DNA of 64,000 nt from Margaritifera margaritifera. Its lineage: Eukaryota > Mollusca > Bivalvia > Unionida > Margaritiferidae. The notes below the pieces were generated by a model. That model worked only from the letters and a program-made list of their open reading frames with translations, was not told the origin of the DNA and did not search any database. How positions within the stretch are numbered: the stretch's first letter is position 1; every line of letters begins with the position of its first letter. The position numbers were made by a program, and so were the translations under genes. The stretch is from positions 1,777,001-1,841,000 of the forward strand of contig JAQPZY010001555.1 of assembly GCA_029931535.1 (NCBI GenBank), given 5' to 3'. Shown here piece after piece: positions 44,980 to 57,699 of the stretch.

Positions 44980-46580
44980 ATAGATAAAATAAGATTTATT
45001 CAGTACAGATTATAAAACAACACAGTACAAATTAAAATTGCAGTGCAGTGGCATATTTCAAATACAAAAGGATAACACAAAAATAAATTAATAAACGTTC
45101 ACTTCTTTCCATTGTCGTCCTTCATTTCTAATCATATGACATCCGGAATGCATTAAAGAAGAAATATGTAAAACTCATACGCACACATATAATTTTCAGG
45201 GCATGTGACAACATAGCATTATATTTAAAATTAGATACATATTATTACATACGGTGGAGATCAAAGATATGGTAACAACAAATTTGAAATTATTACAATT
45301 TAAGCAGAAAATGACATTACACACAATAAATCCACTAATCTTAGGCAATGCAACAGCACACTACTACAGTTAAGAGGTATCACATGTCTAAATATATCAC
45401 ATGTCTAAATATGTCACACGTCTAAATATGTCACATGTCTAAATATATCACATGTCTAAATATGTCGCATGTCTAAATATATCACATGTCTAAATATATC
45501 AATTAAGTTACATTTCATCACATATAAAATACAACATAATTGTTAGCAAGAATGATGAAGAATGTTTTTAGTAGTATAGGAACCTTATCACTATTTTCAA
45601 TAGCCAAAGTTTGAAAAAATATGATTTTTACTTCTTTTTTGAACGGTTTGATTTTAGGTATAAATGTTATATTGTAGGCTCATCATTCCAACGTTTACAT
45701 GCAGTATATGGAAATGACTTTGAACCAGAACTTTTGACAGCAAGAATCGTGAAGTAACGCGTCTCACTGCTAAAACAAGTAAAATATGAATAACGTATTA
45801 CGAAAATGAAAATTTGAGACGCACATGAAGGAGCTGTAACTGTGACATTTCTATAAACATGGTTTAGTTTTACTTGATAGACGTTGTAATCAACTGGCAG
45901 TCATTGGATTTGAGAGGAGTGGATATTGCCAATATACAGTCTTGGTGCTAAACCCAGAAGAAATCTGACAATTTTGTTTTGAGTGGTTTGCAATCTATAT
46001 TTATGTTTTTGTGATACGAGTACCAAAAATTACATGCATCGTAAAAATAACGCTGAAAAATGGCATTTCCCAAAAACTTTTTGTATTATTAGTTAAAAAT
46101 GGAATTTTTATGAGTAAGACAATTTGATCTTCCATTTGACGTTTGTCCAATAGACATTCCCATCAGTTCCAATTTAAAAGTTGACCAATATTAGCACCAA
46201 TATATCGAACTAAGTCTTTTTAAGAAATATCCCAACTATTAGATGAAATATTTAAACTATTTTTCTTTTTCATTTTTTTCCTGTTTCCAAACATAATAGG
46301 TTAAATTTTGTCTCAATATGGATATATTTTGTTATTAATAAGGCATTGACTCACATTTCCTAACTTAGGTGTCTTTCATTTAAGCCAATATCGCTCTCCG
46401 AAAACAGGATATCAGAATTAACAGCATAATGTAGCAGTTTAGTGTAAACAGTTCCGGCCATAGCGTTAACATAACTGAGAGAACGCAATTTGGAAAGCAT
46501 TGATCCTTGGTGAACCCAAGGAAACGCACCAGCAAAGATGTCGGCTCCATCAGTATATTGTAGCCGATGCAGCATCAGTT
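44980..46580 (-). mobile_element. LINE-F: non-LTR retrotransposon remnant
   Basis: The 3' end lies at about 44,983, where 'gataaaataagatttattca' mirrors the LINE-A tail. Minus-strand frames read the RT palm (46,575-46,360: VHQGSMLSKL...YVNAMAG, with LHYAVNSD in place of LxYADDS, so the catalytic Asp pair is lost). The C-terminal domain follows at about 46,000-45,650, recognisable across frames ('LKSND' for the usual LxWLPV, 'NVGMMS' for the usual RxWN). A 17-bp tandem repeat sits in its 3' UTR. It is truncated 5' at about 46,580, where base composition changes sharply. Confidence 0.75.
45378..45500. repeat. 17-bp tandem repeat, about seven copies
   Basis: 'tatcacatgtctaaata' is repeated head-to-tail with few changes ('tgtcacacg', 'tgtcgcatg'). 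Confidence 0.95.
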
Positions 46581-48000
46581 AAAAGCTTATTATTAGCAGA
46601 GACCTTCAAGGCGGAGAACTCACCGGTCCAGAATAATATTAAGCGGGCAACATCATCACGGGCTTCCCATAAGCTCCAGCCCTGCCCTCGCCTCCATGAC
46701 CAGAACAGGTCTTGGCAGTACCTCTAGAGTCAGTTCCAGGTTGCTACGGTGGCCCGTCTGAACCAATTATGGACAACCAACACATCCTTGCACTGGTTAC
46801 GGGGATCTGTCCAGTTATAGCCACTTCGAGACTGGGACATACGATATTAATCGGTTACAGTCAACACAAACTCCGACACTGCCTCAACCTACACTAGGGG
46901 TTCTCGGACTATGTGCCGTGACCTATTTTCCAATACACAATATCCCGGCTTATGAAAGAGATTGCCCTACATCCGGCTTTGCTGATTCCAGACAAGATGT
47001 GACTCGGACTTCTTGTATTTTCGGCACTGGCATCCAAGAACCAATGTTCTCTATCCAGTACCGGATTCTCGGAAGTACTGAGAACCGACACTGGACAGCT
47101 CCAGCACCGGCTTTGGCTCCGTCACAACCCAGCATCTGCTAAGGCGACGCTCCAGTCCTGGATGCTACGTACCACTCCAAGATCATGGAGTATTCGCTCG
47201 GGGAACGCCTGGAGATTACAGTGTCACAACTTAGTCGAACCTGAGTCAAGTTTATCGTCCTTATTGGGCGACTTCGCTAGCTGCGTCACAGTCACCACGG
47301 GAGCTGTTTCATGTCATCTCCTTCTTCTGTCTTTTAGGACACACGCTCACAAGCGCCGTCTTCCATATTCAATCGGACGACTTACAGGGAAGACACAGCT
47401 TTCCGTGCATCGATTTAAAAAGTTTTCCGAATTCTGTTGCCCTGGTTTTGCCCGTCTCTTCCTATGCCATTGTTGGAAACTTGCAAAGTTCCCGCATCTG
47501 TCGACCTATTGGCCAAGATAGACCAAAGGACATTCAAATAGCTACCGCAGTTTGTTTGAGTCACTGATGAACTACATTGCTTAGGAAGGCAGCTTGAAGA
47601 CCAATATGTCAACAGACCTTTCTTTTCACAGCGACACACCCATCAAATTTTAACAAGGCTTTATATAAGACTCGTGCGCCTGATTTTTAAACGTAGGCTC
47701 CAGCCGTAGACATAGACGTTGCAGGCCTGTGAATGCCAAAACCTGATTTGATTGATATGGACAGGAACTGGTTAGAAATGGACCCATGCTTGACTTGGTA
47801 TCCATGGCTATATTTGAGCAATCTGAACACAGTCAAGCCTCGCCAATTGATACTCAGATTTTCGCCTTGGGAGCCAGTTTGCGGATGGTGTTCTGAATAG
47901 AGCAGCACAACACACGCTTGCCAATTCCTTAACAGGGTCAGTGACTTACAGCTTGTGAAAAGAGATAACTTTCTCTTTGTATCCGCATTCCTTAAAGGCA
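46580..48000. other. GC-richer block, unclassified, probably a mobile-element fragment
   Basis: Base composition rises to near 50% GC from about 46,600 to 47,600, against roughly 33% around it. Long frames are open on both strands (plus 46,500-46,727, 46,918-47,142, 47,162-47,521; minus 46,950-47,135, 47,415-47,639, 47,687-48,001) with Ser/Pro/Arg-rich translations. No reverse transcriptase, integrase, tyrosine recombinase or gag motif could be confirmed. The abrupt start at the LINE-F breakpoint suggests an inserted element. Confidence 0.4.
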
Positions 48001-48009
48001 CAATAGTGC

Positions 48010-49275
48010 ATCTGAGAGTGGATTTTCTTACTAACGTATCGGGACATATACGTATATTAACTAATTAAATACAATCTTAAAGACAAATTTTGGTTATTAT
48101 GTGGTACGTACAGTTTCTCATGATGAAATACGAGCGCTCAGAAATCTTCGTACGTATCGTAACAAATCTACCGTCTCCATTTTGAAATTCCCGCTTAGCA
48201 GTGATCGGTTTAGCCCGGAAAGAATTATACGCATGATTCCGTTGACCTAAATTTGAATAATTATATGCTAGATTGCGTACACAGAAGTTGATGATGCAGA
48301 ACACAACCATGCAACCAAAACGCGCAACTTGTTAAGAACGGTGAGTACGATCTTCTGTTTCTTGTCTCTTTGTTTTTATTTAAGAGGACAAATGTAAATT
48401 TATTTAGAACTACTTTAGTCATATTTAAATCGTTTTTGTGGTACCTCAATCGCCATGATTTGTAAAGTATTGCAAACATCCAATTGCAATCGAATTTTTA
48501 GATGCAAGTGACAAGTCTGATAACTTATAAAGTCTTTCAGCTTCGTTCGTGAATTTGTACATTTTGTATTAAAAAAAAAAAAAAATTACAGATCGAAAGT
48601 AGAATGTGTTTTTACCAACTAAACATTGCAGCAACAAATGCACGAGATAAAAGGAGATATGGCACTTATGACGACGACGCTAATTCACAAAATTATTCAC
48701 TGCTGTTCTGCCTATCTAACTTCATACCTTACTGACACAGGATCCTAGTATTCAACTACAGTGTGCCTGGAAGTAGGAAAGGAATTGAGGTATTACAATC
48801 TGGATTGGCGTAGGGAATTCAGGTCCAAAACTTCTAGCAAAACACAACGTAGCGTGTGTTAATTTATGACTCTCCATTAGCACTATATTCATGAAAGTTT
48901 GCAAGGTAATCATGAATACACTAGTGTGAAAAAACTTATGAAATACTTTTACATATCTAAATTCATTTCCAAGAAAAGTGGTCCACTTTAGCAATTGTAA
49001 TGTGTAATAGAGAAGATACACACCCTATAATAAACTCAAAGGTGGAAACTTTATGTTATTACCCAGACTGAATAAATCGTCTCTCTTTCAATCTAAAGTT
49101 ATGAGCGATCTATAAGAGGGTAAATAAGAGGAGGGACAAGGGTCGGAGCAAGAACCAGAGAGGAAAGAGGAGGAAGACGTGGCGTGCAGCCAGATGACAA
49201 TAGAGCTGATCAAGCTCTGTGCATAGTTCTGATCAGGCAGAAAAGAGGGTAATTATTTATTGATATTTTGCAAAA
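48010..49275. other. no recognisable gene
   Basis: Short frames only, including minus-strand 48,077-48,310. A run of 14 A lies at about 48,571-48,584. No family or repeat is assigned. Confidence 0.4.
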
Positions 49276-49281
49276 GACGTA

Positions 49282-49448
49282 TGATAAAGTGTAATAGATG
49301 CCGTATAATTTTTTTTATCATTGGCCCAGATTATAATATCTTGATGTCACTAGTTTTATGCACAAGCTGGTGAATATGTACTTCCATTGAATAACTTTTT
49401 GCAGCCCCCCTCCCCCATGTGATTTGATAAAGTGTAATAGATGCCGTA
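49282..49448. repeat. 24-bp direct repeats 143 bp apart
   Basis: 'tgataaagtgtaatagatgc' followed by 'cgta' occurs identically at 49,282-49,305 and 49,425-49,448. The intervening 119 bp is not repeated. Either a local duplication or footprints of a rearrangement. Confidence 0.85.
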
Positions 49449-49453
49449 GAAAA

Positions 49454-49615
49454 TAGTGGTCCCCGTTGGAGAGGCCACCCTTTCATACGGCTGCCTTTCC
49501 CGACACCAAAAATAATACATATCATCTATTGTGTCCCCATCATGATAGGTTGTCCTTTTTATCAGGTCATATTTTTAGTGCAGAAAGGGTGGCTTTATAA
49601 ACTGGGGATCACTGT
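49454..49615. mobile_element. MITE candidate with 'ccaccctttc' inverted termini
   Basis: The left end 'agtggtccccgttggag' then 'aggccaccctttc' pairs with the complement of the right end 'cagtgatccccagtttat' then 'aaagccaccctttc'. The inverted repeat is about 32 bp and imperfect, and the element about 160 bp. Duplicated target bases are not clear. Confidence 0.5.
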
Positions 49616-49745
49616 ACTGTCTGGTTGGCTTTGCAATCGACGCAAACAGATATAAAGATGCAAACATTTTACAATTATGTAAATAAATGCTTGTGGTACA
49701 TATTAAATTCCTATAGCTATCTAACAACTAAACTTGCAAAATTCT

Positions 49746-49892
<147 letters not shown>

Positions 49893-49911
49893 ACAGTGAA
49901 TGTGTCAAATC

Positions 49912-49992
49912 AGGGAATGTGTACAATCCCTATTCTTTGTTTTAGGAAATGTACACATTTCCTGATTCACTTAGGGAATGTCTGCAGTCCCT
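49912..49992. repeat. three near-palindromes in series
   Basis: 'agggaatgtgtacaatccct' (49,912-49,931), 'aggaaatgtacacatttcct' (49,944-49,963) and 'agggaatgtctgcagtccct' (49,973-49,992) are each near-perfect 20-bp palindromes of related sequence. A half-site 'gtacacatttcct' follows at about 50,010. Confidence 0.85.
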
Positions 49993-50264
49993 AAAAAAAC
50001 GCAGTGATTGTACACATTTCCTATTTGGATATGTGGTGCATATAGCAAGCTAAATGAATTACTACTCACGTTCCATCAGCTCTCTGATAAACGATGGTAA
50101 TCTGGAAACGTTACATAAACTCTTAGGCGATATAAAGTATTAAAACTTTCTGCATTTTTCCAGACATTACTCAACGCCATTGAATGTGCTTGCATACATT
50201 AGGTAGCATTTGTCTTCCTTCCTCTAGAGGAGTATGTCTGACAAATGCCTATATGAAGGTGTGC

Positions 50265-52620
50265 GTGTACAGCGATTGCCTTTTCAAAGGGAAGTAAATC
50301 TTGGAACCAACTTCACTTCTGCAGCAAATTCAAGTTTCACCGCCTTTGAGAGACCATGCAGTCACTTTGGGCGTTAATGAAACCTGAAGTTAAACATATT
50401 GTCAATTATCAAAGGAATATGTTTCCTCGACTATTTGCGTCATTGTACAAGAGGCGGAGAGATAACCATCAACAATAAAGTACGGCAAACAGTGGATAAA
50501 ATCGATGAAAATTATGGAAACATCAGACACAATTGTCATAAATTAATTGCCAAGTTACAGAAACAAGATACTAAACTTAACAAATAGTGATCATATAACC
50601 TCATTCAGTGGGTTCGGTTGTTTTGTTTAGGTCTACCCGGTTTGACAAAATAGGGAAAAAGGCAAAATTTTAAAACAACCTTTAGTATAAGAACTGAACA
50701 TTTGACTTCGCTAGGGTTTATTAATTGCAATAATTTAATTCTACTTTTGAAAGCAGCAAAAGTTTTAATCAAACGTATATGTGCTGAACTTGAGGACAAA
50801 CATATTTTTGGGAACAAGTATTACTAATAGTGCTGATGAGATAATGTAGTATAATGTATGCTTTATTATCCATTTGCGTCGTTGTACCCGACGCGGAGAG
50901 AGATCCACCAGTAAGAAAATCAGTCAATATTTGTGAAAATGGATATAAATTATGGAAGAATAAGATAACACTCTCACAAATTAGTTGCCAGGTTACATTA
51001 GCAAGACATCAAACTTAACAGATAATGATTACATATCCTCAGTTAACTTAGTTTTGGGGTCCAGTTTTGCCTGGGTAGACGTACCCGTTTCGACAAAAAT
51101 AAGGAAAAATGCAATATTTTTCGACAAAACATCAGTGTAAAAACTGTACATTTGTCTTCCCTAACTTTCCAATTTTGAAAGTCAAGAATTGCCAAACAAA
51201 CTCACCCTAGCTGATTGAGAAAAGAGTGATAATGGGGTTGTGCATATTTTATCCAGGTTCCTTTCCACTGGGTGTGTCTGTTGCTATAGGGGCAGCCAAT
51301 TAAATCTATCCCAATAGACCGTAATGTTAATGTTTGGCCAAAGTATTCTACTTTAGTGGTAAGATCGGCAAATCACATGTACATCCAACGAACGATGTAT
51401 CCAAGAGGATACTCTTCAAACGATAGAAATGATATGCTGCGCGCCACGTTTTTGAGAAAATGCCCTTGTAGGTGTCCACAATAAAAATACGGCCAGGTGA
51501 AATCTCCACGTTTACATCCAGTACTACCTGTGCGGCGACTGCGATAAAATGAAAACGGTATAAGATTCAAGCCTACTATTGCGTACAATTTGCCCATACG
51601 TAGGTTTCTTCTGAAAACTTACGTTATTTTTTTTCCCGATAATTATTTTCAGCCAATGAACGACCTTCATTCTTTGAATACTGTATTTAATATACTAAAA
51701 TACTCAGGCTGCTTTAGCAGCTCATTACATGAGTAATTCCCTGTGAGCTATAATAAAATTTTATTTCATAACAATTCTTGATATTCAACAGCAGTTTTCA
51801 GATGTTATAGGAAAGGAGTGCGTGTCCAGTAATTGCCATAGAAAAGGGAAGAAAATCTTGGAACCCTTTTCACCTTCACAGTCTTCAATATTCACTACCT
51901 TTTGGCGTTAATGAAATCCTAAGTTAAATATTTTATCAGTAATCAAAGAAAGATGTCTCATTGATGATTTTTGTCATTGTAGCCGAAGCGGAGAGAGATA
52001 AAAAAAACCAAAAACAAACCAAAACAACAAACTAGTCAATGTTTGAGAACATGGATGAAAAAAAGAAAACAAAATAGTAAACAAATATCATATATTAATT
52101 ACCAGGTTACAGAGGAAAGATGTCAGACATAACCGATAGGGATCATATAACCTTGTGTAATGGTTCGGTTTCGTCCAGGTAGATGTACCCATTTTGACAA
52201 AATTGCATAAAATGCTATATTTGTAGACAAACAGTATAAAAACTGTACATTTATCTTCTCTATCTTATAATAGTTAGAATCATTTAGTTCCACTTTTTAA
52301 TGTCAAGAATTGCTAAGCATACTTTTTTGTGCTTGAATTTACAACAGATAGATTTTTGGGGAAACTTGTTATTAATAGCGCAGGTGAGAACATATATTAT
52401 GCAGCATTTTATTAAGCTATCCCATGATACTTGTTTTTAAAATCCAGCAAGACTAAAATTGGTGCTGAAAATAAAAACGGCTAAAACATACACAACAGAC
52501 AACTTATTCCTAAAATTACAAATAAATTCACCCTGTCAGATAAAACGGGAGAGAAATGCTCTGAGCATATTTTATCAGCGTCCTATTTGCATTGGCTGTA
52601 TTTGTTGCTGTAAAATCAAA
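50265..52620. repeat. three-copy diverged segmental duplication
   Basis: Copy 1 (50,265-50,845), copy 2 (50,867-51,330, lacking the 5' part) and copy 3 (51,815-52,620) share ordered blocks: 'gcgtgta/tcca', 'aagggaagtaaatcttggaa', 'ggcgttaatgaaa', 'gcggagagagat', 'ccaggttaca', 'gatcatataacct', 'gtagacgtaccc', 'tttgacaaaat', 'aaaaactgtacatttgtctt' and 'gtcaagaattgcc'. Copies 2 and 3 also share a tail 'ctcaccct...gattgagaaaa'. No coding frame is conserved between copies. Confidence 0.75.
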
Positions 52621-52683
52621 ATTTTACTCTGATAATAATTATTTATAGCTAACAGCATTTCTTTCATGGAAAACATCAGCAAA

Positions 52684-53115
52684 TACAAATCATGGATTTT
52701 GTTCATACTTGGAGTGAATCATATGAAGCTAAGACAATTTATTCGGTGAACTTCACGCCTTTCTCTTTGATCCTGGGGTCAGGGCATAGCCATAGGAACT
52801 TTGTGTTAAACGTTTCGTTAAAAAAATTTCATTTGTTTTTATTTCTTAAACTCCCTGATTGATTTTCTTCATACGTTGAATGAATCATTACAAAGCCGTC
52901 AGTTTATTTTGCAACACACACGCTCGGCCTTTGATCTTCGGGTCAAGGTCACAGTCAAAGAAAAATTGTGAAGTGTTTGGTAAAATAATTTTCATTTGTT
53001 TATATTTCCAAAACCCATTGATGAATTTTGTTTCTGGTATGAATGAATCTTTATTAAGCCAAGGCAATTCATTCTGCGACATGGAAGCTCAACCTTTTCA
53101 TCTTGGAATAAAGTT
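52684..53115. repeat. about 165-bp degenerate tandem repeat, locus 2
   Basis: Three units start at about 52,694, 52,861 and 53,022, with 'gattttcttcatac', 'gaatcattatgaagc', 'gacaattcattctgc', 'gatcctggggtcaaggtcac' and 'tttcatttgtttatatttc'. This is the same family as 2,640-3,470. Confidence 0.75.
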
Positions 53116-53279
53116 GACATATTTTACAGCAATGATTTAATTGTGGGATTGACATGCAGGTCCTGGCCTTCTTGCGTTTTAATAATCCCGCTGAGATAAA
53201 TAGCTGCAACGTATGATTCTTTTGTGTGCAACATCGTTATAAAATATATAAATAATAATTTAATTACATACTTAAGAGT

Positions 53280-56220
53280 AGAGTGGACAAGAATGAAGCA
53301 CGATGCAGTATCTAAAGGCCTTCTCTGGTGTCCCTGATGAAGTTGCTGATGATGGTAAGAACTAGCTTCATGTAATGTACGGAGATCTGGGTTATCGACA
53401 TTTCACTTTCGCTCCATTTAAATTATTATATCGGTGCAAAGATGCTTAGCTGAACGGTGTCATTTAAACGCTTGTACACGTCGGGAAGTTCTTATGGATT
53501 GGTTTTGGTCTGTACATGCGTTGTTCAGGAGACTATAGTCAAAAGATCTACATTCCGTTTGGAAGAAAGTTTCCTGATTCAAGTCAAAGAGTGGATGTAG
53601 CCAGATGACATTTGCCTGGAGACTACTCTTCATGTGCTTGCACTATAGAATCTGTCAAACTAATTCATATATGGTTTCCGCCCAGCATCTTCATTGTCAC
53701 GGTTCACAAGGGTCGCACCAGAAATCAAGTCTTCTGTACTCTCATTACTGTATGTAATTTGCAAATTCTGAGTATCTGATTCTGATTGTATGTACAGTCA
53801 TCGAGCGCCATTTGCAATTTATCTGTTTTCTCATACAGCTTCATAAAAAAGCAACATCGTTTTTCGACCTGATCAAACTATTTTGACATTAATATGTTGG
53901 GGTTTCTTGATTAACTTTGGTCACTCATGTGTTGGGGCAGAAAACAGTGGTAGAGCATAACCTCTGATAATTGACAGTCTAACATATATCACTGAGTTGA
54001 AACCAGCCCAGGATGTAACTTGTTGATTTGCGTCCTCATTTGTTCTGTCATGTTATCTGTTGTGAGCCGTGCGATGGAGGAACCTAGCAGCCATCCATAT
54101 CGTATTCTTATTAGACGGTTTTTGCAGAATAACGCAACCTCGTCTTAAATATATCGGACCACTAATTATTTTACAGTCAGATATCTATTCTACTTTTTGG
54201 GGAAATCATAGAGTACTAAATATTTTAAGATGCACCCATTGGCTAATAAATAGATTTAATTTTCTTCCGTTATACATTTCATAAACTTTAATCTCTGTAC
54301 TATAGTTGACAACAAAATATTTACTTTTATTTTGATTTCCTGTATTTAATTTCCTAATGAGAAAATAGCATATGGACTTTTAGTGCGAGGCTATAGTAAT
54401 ACGTGTAGATCATGGAGTCCTCCTGTTTAGAGCACGATGCTCAACAAAATGCTGTGAAATATCTGTATTTCAAGGCTGAAGAGAATTATCTAACTCTAAT
54501 GAATGGAAACAAGTGTGGTTTGTATGCCAACCTAACACAAATTATTATTATTTTTTAATATATTAACATTAAGTTCTATGATAAATTAATTAGTGGTCTG
54601 AACCCTAAATGGAATGATTTGTGTGCACGGCTTTGTGGCTTGGAAGTATATAGAATGTCAGTTTTTTAGCGTAGTCTGTTCTCATTGTTGCAGTGCCGTT
54701 ACGTTTTGAGTTTGTGTGAACAATGGGTATCACGCTGTCCATGCTTCGCTTCTGTTGAAATACAGCAACAGTTGCATGGGTTGTGTGCTTGCCATTATCA
54801 AAATTCAAGTTGGCAATGGTGTAGAAAAAGAAAGAAACCACATGAAAGAACGTCGGTATCTAAGCGCCTTGCGTTTGTGCCTTTTCAATCACAGCATCTC
54901 CCATATAAGCTTCAATCGGAAGGATCCTGGTGTATTCAATGGACGTGCTAAATCCAGATATGAGGTTAACAAGCTGCTTGCTGCGAGAGGCCTGATGAAT
55001 GCCAAGTCTTACAGCAAACTAAAGTGACCATTTGCTGTAACTTTGGAAAGCTGCCTGACTTGCCTTAGATTGCTACTCCACTTGTCAGGAAGAACTGTGC
55101 ACAAGCATGCTTGCTAATGCAATATTAATGGGTTATTTCTAGACACGAATTTCATCTTCAATTTCTGCCGATACATCACACAACAGCCATTTAAGAAATG
55201 TGTACAATTCAAATAAAAGTTACTGATGAGCCTCGTGTCGCTTCAGATTGTACTGCCATTCCTTTTTATGATTTTGTGAGCAATAGTTTTACAAGGCATT
55301 TTGGCACACTGTAACAAAATTGTTATGTTTTTCTTTATATCTTCATTATTTGTAAGAGTTTGGTGCGTGTGTATTTTCTAATTCAGTAGTTGTCTTTCAC
55401 ATTTTGGCCGCTGTATTCCATAGTTAATTTTGATATAGGTATAAGTGTCATTAATTGATGAGATCCTAATCACTGATTTGTTCTAAAGTAAATTTTCTAG
55501 CATACAGAAATATTGAATATTAGTAGCAAACTCAGCTAAATCGTCTTCTTCATGACTGGACAATTCTGACTCCGATATATTTAAATCAAGCTTTTATAGC
55601 TTTTGTACACAGTCTACATTCTGAACTAACATTTCAGATGATGTTTGACATATATTGTTCTGGCCTAGCCTGGATGTATGGCATTGGTCGGTCATTTCTA
55701 GACAATGTCATACCCCACCCACCCAACCCCTTTCACTGCTGTTCGTAATTATTTCCCTGCATTAATGTACATAACATCATGAACTTCCTCATGAAAAGGG
55801 TTGTCATCCTGGTAGAAGAGACATTTAGATTTGTCAAATGGTTGATATTAAGATCTTCTAATGGATGCATTTAAGTTGAATAATTCACACCTCTTGCTTA
55901 TAACTGATGTAGGTGTAGATGATGAGCGACTAAGATTTTTTGTAAGCCAGGTCACGTCTTGCTTCGCCAATGATTTGTTAAAGCCTTGCTTTGCTGCTTC
56001 TAAATGTCCTTGCTGCTTCTAAATGTCCTTACTGTTCTAATAATGAGGACTTAGTGCGGCGCTTAATCTTTAGAAGCTCAAAGCCCTTTACTTACAATAT
56101 TAGTTAACACATAAGGACATATATACGGACACGATTACAAAAACCAAACACCATGAAATTACAAACAAAATGCATGCTGAAAATAATTAAGGTAAGGAAA
56201 TATTGCTAAGCTTTAAGTCT
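53280..56220. other. no confidently recognised gene
   Basis: The plus strand 54,685-55,027 is open in two frames (for example ending 'GRAKSRYEVNKLLAARGLMN') without family resemblance. A 16-bp 'ttgctgcttctaaatgtcc' type duplication lies at about 55,994-56,027. Nothing else is supported. Confidence 0.35.
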
Positions 56221-56229
56221 GTTCTTGCA

Positions 56230-57560
56230 GTCGAAATAGGTAGGTTTTCGGAGCACACTTGAATGAGATCACAGTGTCATTGTGTCTAAGTTCAACAGGA
56301 AATTCGTTCCAGGTACCTGGGCCCTGGTACGCAAAAGAACGTTGTCCGTATGACTCTTCGTTTTGTTAGTGGGAATAATGAGAATAGGACTGTCGGAAGA
56401 GGAGAGCAAGTATCTAGAAGTGATGTACACGTGGGTGAGGTTCGATAGGTATTTTGAACTTGAGGCAGTCAACGAAATGTAGCATAGTGAACAGATTTTA
56501 TGTTTGATTCTGGAGCGAACAGGTAACCAGTGGATGGTACATAGCGGGGGGTGGGGGTGGAGTGCCCGGTTCTTGGTACTCTAAAGATGATCCCAGCAGC
56601 TGTGGGAAGATTAAAGATTTATTCGAGAAATATTAGAAAGGGCAAACACTTTTCCTCTCATCTTAATGTTTACAATCGTGCAGTATGTATTGAGTTACTA
56701 TTGTAATTTGCATTAATTTATGCAAAACGAAGTAGGTAATGTGGGTAGTTACATAATTAATTTATGCATATAAAAGAGAATTTCAATAGTTCAGTCTAGA
56801 GAGTACTAAGGAACACGCAAGTGATTTAGTGGCATCAACTGAAAGAAAGTTATATATAGCTTATACGTCTCCGCTCCAGATATGCAGCCTTGCATTTGTT
56901 CAAGACGTGTTGGTGTAATGAGAGAGTACAGTCGAGAGTGACACCTAGGTTTCGTACTGATTGTGTGAATTTAATGTTGGTGTTGCTGATACTTATTGTT
57001 TGAGGAAAAGGATGGAAATATGGAAGACATTGTGTGGTGATCAGAATGGCTTCAGTTTTATCATCATTCATCTGCAGCTTGTTACATGTCATCCATGACT
57101 TCACATCGGAAATACACATCTCTACACCTTGGATGGTAGCATCAACTTCAGTTGGGTGGCTAAATTTGTATATTTGGGTGTCATCAGCGTACAATTGGGG
57201 AGACACCGGATTTCGATCTAAGACACTTGAGAGGGGATGTGTGTATCGAATGAAGAGAACGGGCTCAAGAACAGACCCCTGTGGAACACCAAAACATAGA
57301 TCAACTGGGCTAGAATGTTTTACATTTAAGGACACAATTTGTGTCCTGTCGACCAAGGATGACTTGAACCATAATAAGGCTGTATCGCGAATGCCAAATA
57401 CACGCTGGAGACGGTGAAGTAATATATCATGGTCTATTATTGTGTCAAATTCTGTAGCGAGGACTGTAGCCTTTCCACTATCCAATGCAGAGAGAAGGTC
57501 GTTAACTACTTTCAGAAGGGCAGTTTCGGAACTGTGGCATTCTTAATAGCGGCTTCATAG
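56230..57560 (-). mobile_element. LINE-D: CR1/L2-like non-LTR retrotransposon, RT with YADD
   Basis: A 211-codon minus-strand frame (57,485-56,850) covers RT palm motifs: 'EFDTIIDHDILLHRLQRVFG' (motif A with the Asp pair of the AFDTIDHD consensus slightly altered), 'FGVPQGSVLEPVLF' and 'QLYADDTQIYKFSHP' (catalytic YADD present), then 'SWMTCNKLQMNDDKTE' and 'VRNLGVTLD'. Upstream frames to about 57,550 read 'YESA' and 'NATVPKLPF'. After a gap, the C-terminal 'PGTNFLLNLDTMTL' segment (56,330-56,230, the usual W-N-x-LP-x-x-[LI]R region across frames) is found. The 5' end abuts a (TA)n(GATA)n tract. Confidence 0.85.
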
Positions 57561-57565
57561 ATTTG

Positions 57566-57696
<131 letters not shown>

Positions 57697-57699
57697 CTT

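Noticed and set aside
54685..55027. Candidate basic protein on the plus strand
   Set aside because: Open in two plus frames and the minus strand, with no domain, splice or repeat support.
57034..57417. 127-codon plus-strand ORF
   Set aside because: Exact antisense of the LINE-D RT frame, which carries the recognised PQGS/YADD motifs.
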